A stretch of DNA of 37,986 bases from Oscillospiraceae bacterium (GTDB taxonomy: Bacteria; Bacillota; Clostridia; Oscillospirales; Ruminococcaceae). The DNA is taken from positions 1 through 37,986 of the forward strand of contig JAFQIY010000032.1 of the NCBI GenBank assembly GCA_017415165.1. The letters run 5' to 3'. Within the stretch, counting starts at the first letter, position 1. Every line of letters starts with the position of its first letter. The translations under genes and the position numbers were made by a program. Below the pieces are notes generated by a model that saw only the letters and a list, made by a program, of their open reading frames with translations, had not been told where the DNA came from and did not search any database. Shown here piece after piece: positions 31,665 to 37,986 of this stretch.

Positions 31665-32753
31665 ATGGCAGAGTTAAATTTTATCAACAATTTTCTGAAG
31701 GATTACCGGCATTACAAAACATACTGGAATTACGAAGACGGCTGCGTTCTTATGGGATGTCAGCAGCTTTATCAGGTAACGGGAGATAAGTATTATCTCG
31801 AATTTATTTTAGAGTACATTGACCCTCTCATTGATGAGGACGGTACTATTACGAATTTCGAATTCGGCAAACACAACATTGATGGCTTCAATGCAGGAAA
31901 AATTCTGTACCTTGCATATGAAGAAACAGGAATAACAAGATACAGAAAAGCAATTGACTTCTTAATCCGCAATCTGATGGAACAGCCGAGAACGAAGGAA
32001 GGAAACTTCTTCCACAAGGCTATTTATCCTAATCAGGTCTGGCTTGACGGACTCTATATGGCTCAGCCGTTTTATATGGAGTACGAAACCAAGTACAATA
32101 AAAAAGAAAATTACAATGACATTCTGAATCAGTTCAGAAATGTCAGAAAATATATGTATGACCCTGATAAGAAGCTTTATTATCACGGCTACGACGAAGC
32201 AAAAATCCAGCCCTGGGCAAACAAGGAAACAGGTCTTTCGCCTAACTTCTGGCTCCGTTCAATGGGTTGGTACTTAATGGCTCTTATTGACGTAATTGAT
32301 AATATGTCCGAGGAAATTTACGAGCAGTACCGTGAATACTGTGACCTGTTCAAGGAAGCAATCGACGGTATTCTTCAGTACAAGGACAAGAACACAAACC
32401 TTTTCTATCAGGTTATTGACCACGCCGATACAGAAGGTAACTACACCGAAACATCAGGCTCGGCAATGGTTGCTTACGCTGTTATGAAGGCAGCAAGATT
32501 GGGCGTGATAAGCTGTGAAAAGTACGCAGATGAGGGCATCGCGATTTTTGACGGAATTGTAAAAGAGAAGCTGGATGAAGACAAGCAGGAACTGACAGAC
32601 ATCTGCTGGGTTGCAGGACTTGGTCCGGGTGAACAGCGTGACGGAAGCGTTGAGTATTACCTCTCCGAAAAGAGAGTTTCCAACGACTCCAAGGGCGTAG
32701 GACCGTTTATGATGGCTTACGCACAGAAGCTTATGCTTCAGAAAAGTTTATAA
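31665..32753 (+). CDS. GH105 unsaturated rhamnogalacturonyl/galacturonyl hydrolase
   Basis: This 362-residue protein fits the GH105 (YteR/YesR) alpha6/alpha6-barrel family: DGFNAGKILYLAYEETG, the segment WLDGLYMAQPF with the probable catalytic Asp128, SPNFWLRSMGWYLMALIDV, and the C-terminal NDSKGVGPFMMAYAQ. The enzyme removes the 4,5-unsaturated uronate from the non-reducing end of pectin oligomers. Its product feeds KduI-KduD. No signal peptide is present, so it works in the cytoplasm on imported oligomers. AGGAG precedes ATG 31665. It lies between the binding-protein and permease genes. Confidence 0.92.
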   Translation: MAELNFINNFLKDYRHYKTYWNYEDGCVLMGCQQLYQVTGDKYYLEFILEYIDPLIDEDGTITNFEFGKHNIDGFNAGKILYLAYEETGITRYRKAIDFLIRNLMEQPRTKEGNFFHKAIYPNQVWLDGLYMAQPFYMEYETKYNKKENYNDILNQFRNVRKYMYDPDKKLYYHGYDEAKIQPWANKETGLSPNFWLRSMGWYLMALIDVIDNMSEEIYEQYREYCDLFKEAIDGILQYKDKNTNLFYQVIDHADTEGNYTETSGSAMVAYAVMKAARLGVISCEKYADEGIAIFDGIVKEKLDEDKQELTDICWVAGLGPGEQRDGSVEYYLSEKRVSNDSKGVGPFMMAYAQKLMLQKSL

Positions 32754-32770
32754 TTATTGGGGAGGATACT

Positions 32771-33688
32771 ATGGCTGCTAAAACAATCGACACCAATCAG
32801 CCGAGCAAATTCAGCAAGTTTATGAGAAGAAATTACGGCTTTCTGTTCATTATAGTGTGGCTTTTCGGCTTTCTGGTTTTCAGAATGTACCCGTTTCTTT
32901 CATCACTCTACTACAGCTTCACTGACTTCCACCTTTTCAAGGGCATCAGTGAATACGGTCTGATGAACTACAAGGAAATTTTCGCAAGCGATAAGATTAT
33001 GAGTTCGCTGGGAATTACTTTCTCATACGCATTCATTACAGTGCCGCTGAAGCTGGCATTTGCACTTTTTATCGCATATATCCTTAACTACAAAATCAAG
33101 GGCGTAAGTATTTTCAGAACAGCATACTACATCCCGTCAATCCTTGGCGGTTCTGTAGCAATCGCAGTTCTCTGGAAGGCGCTTTTCCGTGACGAAGGTC
33201 TTATCAATGCCGTTATCAGAGCATTCGGCGGCGAAGGCATCAACTGGCTTGCTGAACCTGACTACGCACTTTTCATTATCTCTCTCCTGAGAGTATGGCA
33301 GTTCGGTTCTGCAATGGTACTCTTCCTTGCAGCACTCAAGGGTGTTTCGCAGGATTTGTACGAAGCAGCAACAATCGACGGTGCAAGCAAGGCAACGCAG
33401 TTCTTCAAAATCACAGTTCCGCTGATTACTCCTGTTGTGTTCTACAACCTCGTTACACAGCTTTGTCAGGCATTCCAGGAATTCAACGGTCCGTACATCA
33501 TCACACAGGGCGGTCCGAGAGGCGCAACAACACTCTTGTCTCTCCTTATCTACAACAGAGCGTTCCAGGACTACGAAATGGGTATGGCAAGCGCAATGGC
33601 TTGGGTGCTTTTCGTAATCGTAATGGTTCTCAGCCTTATCGCATTCGTAAGCCAGAAATACTGGGTTTACTACGGCGACGAAAAGTAA
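32771..33688 (+). CDS. ABC transporter permease, first subunit (CUT1, UgpA/LplB-like)
   Basis: This 305-residue membrane protein has six hydrophobic helices and the EAA loop EAATIDGASKATQFFKITVP that contacts the ATPase. The N-terminal helix segment YGFLFIIVWLFGFLVFRMYP is typical of the MalF/UgpA side. GGGGAGG precedes ATG 32771. It forms a heterodimer with the next gene product. No ATPase is encoded in the window, so a shared MsmX-type ATPase from elsewhere is expected (inference). Confidence 0.94.
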   Translation: MAAKTIDTNQPSKFSKFMRRNYGFLFIIVWLFGFLVFRMYPFLSSLYYSFTDFHLFKGISEYGLMNYKEIFASDKIMSSLGITFSYAFITVPLKLAFALFIAYILNYKIKGVSIFRTAYYIPSILGGSVAIAVLWKALFRDEGLINAVIRAFGGEGINWLAEPDYALFIISLLRVWQFGSAMVLFLAALKGVSQDLYEAATIDGASKATQFFKITVPLITPVVFYNLVTQLCQAFQEFNGPYIITQGGPRGATTLLSLLIYNRAFQDYEMGMASAMAWVLFVIVMVLSLIAFVSQKYWVYYGDEK

Positions 33689-33700
33689 GGGGGTTAATAT

Positions 33701-34558
33701 ATGAATTACACACAGAAACAAAAGCTTGGTACTGTAATCAAGTATATAATCCTCATTGCTGTCGGATTTATTATGGTCTATCCGCTCATCTGGATGGTTG
33801 GTGCAACCTTCAAGACCAACAACGAAATCTTCAGCAACCTTACACCGTTCACAGCACACCCGACACTTGACGGTTACAAGAACGCAATGAACGATTACGG
33901 CGGAAGCATCAATATCTTCAAGGCAATGTTCAATACATACAGCTACGTTCTTCCGAAGGTTATCTTTACCGTAATCTCTGCAACACTTACAGCATACGGC
34001 TTCGGACGCTTCAACTTCGTAGGCAGAAACGTGCTTTTTGCAGCACTTATGGCTACACTCTTCCTTCCGCAGGTTGTAATGAACGTTCCGCAGTTCATCC
34101 TTTACAACAACTTCGGCTGGGTTGACTCCGAAATCTATCTCCCGCTTATCATTCCATCACTTTTTGCGTTCGATACATACTTTGTATTTATGCTTATCCA
34201 GTTCCTCAGAGGTATTCCGAGAGAGCTTGACGAAGCAGCAACAATTGACGGCTGTAACTCAATTCAGACACTTATCAAGGTTATCTGTCCGATGCTCAAG
34301 CCTGCAATGGTAAGCTGTGCGCTTTTCCAGTTTATGTGGTCCTCCAACGACTATATGGGTCCTCTGCTTTACGTCAAGACACCTTCCAACTATCCTGCTG
34401 CAATCTTCGTTCGTCTTTCTATGGACGCAGACACAGGCTTCGACTGGAACCGTGTACTTGCAGTATCACTCATCTCGATTATTCCTTCCCTTGTAGTGTT
34501 CTTCTGTGCTCAGAAGCAGTTCATCGAAGGTATTTCCGCAGGCAGTGTAAAGGGTTAA
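33701..34558 (+). CDS. ABC transporter permease, second subunit (CUT1, UgpE/YtcP-like)
   Basis: This 285-residue protein has six membrane helices, the N-terminal motif YPLIWMVGATFKTNNEIF found in MalG/UgpE subunits, and the EAA loop DEAATIDGCNSIQTLIKVICP. It starts 12 nt after the first permease gene, with GGGGG upstream of ATG 33701. It completes the oligo-uronide importer. A 12-bp intercistronic stem follows. Confidence 0.94.
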   Translation: MNYTQKQKLGTVIKYIILIAVGFIMVYPLIWMVGATFKTNNEIFSNLTPFTAHPTLDGYKNAMNDYGGSINIFKAMFNTYSYVLPKVIFTVISATLTAYGFGRFNFVGRNVLFAALMATLFLPQVVMNVPQFILYNNFGWVDSEIYLPLIIPSLFAFDTYFVFMLIQFLRGIPRELDEAATIDGCNSIQTLIKVICPMLKPAMVSCALFQFMWSSNDYMGPLLYVKTPSNYPAAIFVRLSMDADTGFDWNRVLAVSLISIIPSLVVFFCAQKQFIEGISAGSVKG

Positions 34559-34564
34559 TAATTA

Positions 34565-34594
34565 TTTAAGGCAGAGTTCTTGCTCTGCCTTAAA
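34565..34594 (+). promoter_or_regulatory. Intercistronic perfect 12-bp hairpin
   Basis: TTTAAGGCAGAG and CTCTGCCTTAAA pair around a 6-nt loop between the second permease and GH28. Only a weak T stretch follows, so it may be a partial terminator or RNA stability element that lowers expression of the distal genes. Confidence 0.65.
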
Positions 34595-34614
34595 GTCGTA
34601 TTATGAGGTATGAA

Positions 34615-36147
34615 ATGAAAATAGAAATTACTAAAACAGGTGCACGTTATGCAGTGGCAGATATAAGCGGTGCAGACAGCTTTTCCGCAGCACTCAACGG
34701 CAAGGAAATCGCTCTCGGCAATACAGTCAATTTCATCGGACAGCTTTCTCCCGATACGGAGTACGTCCTCCGCACTGTTTGCGGCAGCGATGAAGCGGAA
34801 GCTGTTTTCCGTACCGAAAAGGAATTTGTTACCCTTGACGTAAGAAAATTCGGTGCAAAGGGTGACGGAGTAACTGACGATACCGTGTTCATTCAGGCGG
34901 CTATAATGGCGTGCCCCGAAAACAGCAGGGTGCTTGTCACAAAGGGAAAATACAAGGTTACAAGCCTGTTTATGAAAAGCGGGGTAAACCTTGAAATCGC
35001 AGGCGACGCTGAAATTTTTGCCGATAATGAACGCTTCAATCACCCGATTTTTGAGGGAATGATTAAAAGCTATGACGAGCAGAGCGAGTACAACCTCGGC
35101 ACTTGGGAGGGCAACCCGCTCAAGATGTTTGCAGGAATTATCACCTGCCTTGACGCTGAAAACGTAACGATTTACGGCGAGGGCACAATCAACGGCAACG
35201 CTTCACACGAGGATTGGTGGTACAACGAAAAGGTAATGGTAGGCGCATTCCGTCCCCGTCTGCTTTTTATCAGCAGAAGCAGGAATGTCAGCGTAATGGG
35301 ACTTACCTTCAAGGACAGCCCTTCCTGGACAATTCACCCTTACTTTTCCGAGAACGTTTCCCTTACAGCGCTTAAAATCAACAATCCGCAGAATTCCCCG
35401 AATACCGACGGTATTGACGTTGAGTCCTGTAAAAACGTGACAATCGAGGGTGTGCATTTTACCCTCGGTGATGATTGCATTGCCCTTAAATCAGGCAAGA
35501 TTTATATGGCGAGAAAATACGGCGTGCCATCGGAAAATATCCATATCCGCCGCTGTGTAATGGAAAACGGTCACGGTGCAGTAACAATCGGCAGTGAAAT
35601 GTCAGCAGGCGTAAGAAATGTGCTTGTTGAGGATTGTGTTTTCAATAATACCGACCGAGGTCTGCGTATCAAGACAAGACGCGGCAGGGGCGATACGGCT
35701 GTTATCGACAACGTAACATTCAGAAATATTACTATGAACAACGTTAAAACTCCATTTGTAGTAAATTGCTTCTATTTCTGCGACCCTGACGGCAGAACAA
35801 GCTATGTTCAGGACAGAAATCCTCACCCAGTTGACGAACGTACACCGCATATCAAATACCTTTGTTTCGAGAATATCAACTGTGTGAACAGTCACTTCGC
35901 CGCTGCTTTCTTTATGGGACTTCCTGAAAGAAAAATCAGCGAAATCGTGATGAAGAACGTGAATATTTCCCTTGCTGAAAATCCCGAAAGCGGTTTTGCG
36001 GCAATGCTTTGCAATGTTGACGAAATGTCGGGCAGGGGTATTATCGCTGAAAATGTTGAAAGGCTTATCCTTGACAATGTGAATATCGAAAACTGCAAGG
36101 GTGAAAAGCTTGAAGCAAGCAATGTTGATATCATAGAAGGAGTTTGA
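34615..36147 (+). CDS. GH28 polygalacturonase, probably intracellular exo-type
   Basis: This protein of about 510 residues has a short N-terminal beta domain (1-75), then the GH28 right-handed beta-helix beginning at VRKFGAKGDGVTDDT. All four catalytic signatures are present: NTDGID at 263-268, GDD at 285-287, GHG with His320 and RIK at 351-353. It hydrolyses alpha-1,4-galacturonosyl bonds. No signal peptide is present, so it should trim imported oligogalacturonides to galacturonate for UxaC. I prefer ATG 34615 (GAGG 6 nt upstream) over ATG 34603, which has no ribosome site. Its stop is followed by the next start after 2 nt. Confidence 0.93.
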   Translation: MKIEITKTGARYAVADISGADSFSAALNGKEIALGNTVNFIGQLSPDTEYVLRTVCGSDEAEAVFRTEKEFVTLDVRKFGAKGDGVTDDTVFIQAAIMACPENSRVLVTKGKYKVTSLFMKSGVNLEIAGDAEIFADNERFNHPIFEGMIKSYDEQSEYNLGTWEGNPLKMFAGIITCLDAENVTIYGEGTINGNASHEDWWYNEKVMVGAFRPRLLFISRSRNVSVMGLTFKDSPSWTIHPYFSENVSLTALKINNPQNSPNTDGIDVESCKNVTIEGVHFTLGDDCIALKSGKIYMARKYGVPSENIHIRRCVMENGHGAVTIGSEMSAGVRNVLVEDCVFNNTDRGLRIKTRRGRGDTAVIDNVTFRNITMNNVKTPFVVNCFYFCDPDGRTSYVQDRNPHPVDERTPHIKYLCFENINCVNSHFAAAFFMGLPERKISEIVMKNVNISLAENPESGFAAMLCNVDEMSGRGIIAENVERLILDNVNIENCKGEKLEASNVDIIEGV

Positions 36148-36149
36148 TT

Positions 36150-36986
36150 ATGCAGCTTGGAATAAGAGTACACGATGGCGAGAAGCTTCCTCTTGAACAG
36201 CTTCTTCCGATTTTGAGAAGCCGCGGGTTTGTCTGCGGTCATATCGCACTTTCAAAGTCAATTTCCGAGGTGAGCACAGCGGTTTCAGCACTGACCCCCG
36301 GTTTTGCAATGTACCTGAAAAAGCTTTTTGCAAAGAATGAGCTTGATGTTGCCGTCCTTGGCTGTTACCTCAACCTTGCAACACCCGATGAAGCCGCTCT
36401 ACGTGCAAATCAGGAGAAATATATGGCAAATATCCGCGTTGCTTCGCTTATGGGGTGCGGCGTTGTGGGCACGGAAACAGGCGCTCCGAATAAGGAGTAC
36501 AAGTACGAGCCTGCCTGTCATACCGAGGAAGCACTGAACACGTTCATTACAAACCTCAGACCTGTTGTGGAGTACGCTGAAAAAATGGGCGTAATCGTGG
36601 CAATTGAGCCTGTGTGGAAGCATATTGTCTGCAACCCGAAGCGTGCAAGACGTGTTCTTGACGAAATTGGTTCACCTAATTTACAGATTATATTTGACCC
36701 TGTAAATTTGCTGTGCTATAATAATTACAGCGAGAGAAACGAGATTTTTGCCGAAGCAATGGAGCTTCTGGGCAAGGACATCGCCGTTGTGCATATCAAG
36801 GATTTTATCGTCAAGGATAACGACCTTGTTTCCGTTGCGGCGGGACACGGCGAAATGGACTACACCGAAATTATGAAGTTCATCAAGAAGGAAAAGCCCT
36901 TTATCCACGTTTCCCTCGAAAATACCGTTCCCGAAAATGCCGAGGAAGCGAGAATGCTTATTCAGTCAATCTGGGAGCAGGCTTAA
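36150..36986 (+). CDS. Xylose-isomerase-like TIM-barrel protein (sugar phosphate isomerase/epimerase family)
   Basis: This 278-residue protein of the AP-endonuclease-2/xylose isomerase-like barrel has MQLGIRVHDGEKLPLEQLLP at the start, GCGVVGTETGAPN, VAIEPVWKH, IIFDPVNLL and VVHIKDF, with Glu, Asp and His residues placed as metal ligands. It probably isomerises or epimerises a sugar or sugar acid, or cleaves a related substrate; the exact reaction cannot be told. GAAGGAG (36137-36143) serves ATG 36150, within 2 nt of the GH28 stop. Its place in the operon suggests a step for a pectin side sugar or a modified uronate. Confidence 0.85.
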   Translation: MQLGIRVHDGEKLPLEQLLPILRSRGFVCGHIALSKSISEVSTAVSALTPGFAMYLKKLFAKNELDVAVLGCYLNLATPDEAALRANQEKYMANIRVASLMGCGVVGTETGAPNKEYKYEPACHTEEALNTFITNLRPVVEYAEKMGVIVAIEPVWKHIVCNPKRARRVLDEIGSPNLQIIFDPVNLLCYNNYSERNEIFAEAMELLGKDIAVVHIKDFIVKDNDLVSVAAGHGEMDYTEIMKFIKKEKPFIHVSLENTVPENAEEARMLIQSIWEQA

Positions 36987-37006
36987 CCCCGAAAGGAAGT
37001 ATAGCA

Positions 37007-37720
37007 TTGAAAATTTTCAGCATAGAAAACCCTGTCTTTGCATTTATCTCAAGAGTGGGGGATATGTTCATCCTGTCATTTATATGGCTTGTAACAAGCC
37101 TGCCGATTTTTACAATCGGTGCGTCAACAACTGCCGCTTACGACTGCGCATTCAAGATTATCCGTGCCCGTGACACGAATGTGTTCAGGGATTTTGTGAA
37201 TTCCTTCAAAAGCAACTTCAAGCAGTCAACAATCATTTTCCTGATACTGCTGCCAATCGGCGCACTTATCGGTGTTGACCTGTGGTTCTGGTCACAGCAG
37301 GAGGGCGATATGGCTTTCATAATGAACGCACTCAGCATAGGCATTGCCGCACTTTTTGTTGTTACTTATCTGTACGTTTTTCCTGTGCAGGCGGTGTTCG
37401 AAAACCCCGTGAAAAAGACGCTGAAAACCGCTTTCCTTATGGCGGTAAGCAACTGGTGGAACAGCCTGCTGCTTCTTGCAGCTTGTGCGGCGGTATCCTA
37501 TCTTTGCTATATTTTTCCCATTGTAGGTTACATCTTTCTTCTTGTTGGAACAGGCACATTCACTATGATTTTTGCGGTACGTTTTCTGGTTGTGTTCAGA
37601 AAATACAATGCTGAATTAATGCCTGACCGTCCCGAAGCGTCCGATATGGATTCGATTGAGAAACCAAAGGACGAGAAGAAAACCAAAATCAAGCGCGGAA
37701 AAAATAAAATTATAAGCTGA
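37007..37720 (+). CDS. YesL-like DUF624 membrane protein
   Basis: This 237-residue protein has about five hydrophobic helices and the DUF624 opening (FSIENPVFAFISRVGDMFIL, then VTSLPIFTIGASTTAAYD). The C-terminal tail is basic and lysine-rich. Members of this family accompany CUT1 ABC importers and rhamnogalacturonan genes in Bacillus (YesL) and other Firmicutes; their function is unknown. The start is TTG 37007 with GAAAGGAAG upstream. It is the last gene of the catabolic operon and is followed by terminator hairpins. Confidence 0.9.
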   Translation: MKIFSIENPVFAFISRVGDMFILSFIWLVTSLPIFTIGASTTAAYDCAFKIIRARDTNVFRDFVNSFKSNFKQSTIIFLILLPIGALIGVDLWFWSQQEGDMAFIMNALSIGIAALFVVTYLYVFPVQAVFENPVKKTLKTAFLMAVSNWWNSLLLLAACAAVSYLCYIFPIVGYIFLLVGTGTFTMIFAVRFLVVFRKYNAELMPDRPEASDMDSIEKPKDEKKTKIKRGKNKIIS

Positions 37721-37774
37721 AACAGCTGTGTGAAAATTCCGACCTGCGGCTGTCGGTGTATATGGGCAGAAAAA

Positions 37775-37801
37775 CCCTCCCGTGAGATTACCACGGGAGG
37801 G
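37775..37801 (+). terminator. Operon-end hairpin
   Basis: CCCTCCCGTG and CACGGGAGGG form a perfect 10-bp G/C-rich stem with a 7-nt loop 54 nt after the YesL-like gene. A second hairpin follows at once. Confidence 0.75.
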
Positions 37802-37830
37802 TTAGCCTGTCGATAAATTCGACAGGCTAA
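37802..37830. repeat. Second hairpin, 12-bp arms
   Basis: TTAGCCTGTCGA and TCGACAGGCTAA are perfect inverted arms around a 5-nt loop. The TGTCGA/TCGACA core recurs in the last hairpin at 37958-37980, so these may be the ends of one nested element. Confidence 0.7.
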
Positions 37831-37980
37831 TGAAAAATGAAAAAAGAATAATGAATAGTGAATAGTTAAGGTGTCCGCTTTGCGGACATTTTTAATGTTA
37901 TTGCCGAAGGCAATTCCTTAATTATTCATTCTTCATTATTCAATATTCACTATTCATTGTCGAAAAAATCTTTTTCGACA
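37829..37980. repeat. MITE-like imperfect inverted repeat with internal hairpins
   Basis: The left arm (37829-37870, built from AATGAATAGTGAATAGTTAAGG-like units) is complementary with some mismatches to the right arm (37915-37958). Between them lie two small stems, TGTCCGC/GCGGACA (37872-37888) and TTGCC/GGCAA (37901-37913). The right end is a TGTCGAAAAA/TTTTTCGACA stem (37958-37980). No open frame is present. It looks like a non-autonomous intergenic repeat. Confidence 0.65.
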
Positions 37981-37986
37981 AACTGA

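Noticed and set aside
1-37986. tRNA, rRNA or known riboswitches.
   Set aside because: I saw no cloverleaf, rRNA segment or recognisable riboswitch consensus in any intergenic region, though a covariance search could not be run.

Overview
This looks like chromosome from a low-to-mid GC Gram-positive gut or rumen bacterium, most likely a Clostridia/Oscillospiraceae (Ruminococcus-like) pectin user. The evidence is strong AGGAGG ribosome sites, several TTG and GTG starts, LacI-type regulation of uronate genes, and a DUF624/YesL plus CUT1 ABC transporter without its own ATPase. The taxonomic call is inference from gene content; no rRNA or tRNA is present.

The left half (about 1-18,990) is visibly AT-rich and modular, like a defence or stress island. 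It contains: (a) the 3' end of a coiled-coil gene; (b) a six-gene plus-strand operon with its own TTGACA/TATATT promoter, encoding an HTH regulator, a dynamin-like GTPase, a small possibly tail-anchored protein, a 1018-residue HerA/FtsK-like ATPase, an HExxH metallopeptidase and a small protein (699-8483); (c) a convergent three-gene minus-strand cluster headed by a ribbon-helix-helix-like protein under a perfect 20-bp inverted repeat; (d) an HTH / papain-like / zinc-ribbon membrane / SPFH-GYF module (9955-13907); (e) a minus-strand pair of a PD-(D/E)xK-DGQHR protein and a Dam-type adenine methylase, which resembles a restriction-modification pair; (f) an AlbA (Schlafen)-HATPase-wHTH regulator with two phased operator dyads. 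Modules d, e and f are separated and bounded by three related copies of a hairpin-plus-tail repeat (13991, 17402, 18891).

The right half (19,136-37,720) is less AT-rich and is a galacturonate/pectin-oligomer catabolic locus. On the minus strand lie a LacI regulator, uxaC and a MATE exporter. On the plus strand a long operon runs uxaB, uxaA, kdgA fused to a VOC domain, kdgK, kduI, kduD, an ABC binding lipoprotein, GH105, two permeases, GH28, a sugar-phosphate isomerase/epimerase-like TIM barrel and a YesL-like protein. Oligogalacturonides would be imported and cut in the cytoplasm by GH28 and GH105. Saturated galacturonate would flow through UxaC-UxaB-UxaA and the unsaturated end product through KduI-KduD. 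Both routes meet at 2-keto-3-deoxygluconate, which KdgK and KdgA convert to pyruvate and glyceraldehyde-3-phosphate. Four matching palindromes (consensus TGTAAGNGYTTACA) at the divergent promoters and inside the end of uxaB are the likely operators of the LacI protein. The window ends in nested hairpins and a MITE-like inverted repeat.

The best candidate for an undescribed system is the dynamin/HerA-ATPase/metallopeptidase operon. The zinc-ribbon/SPFH module and the DGQHR-methylase pair are secondary candidates.
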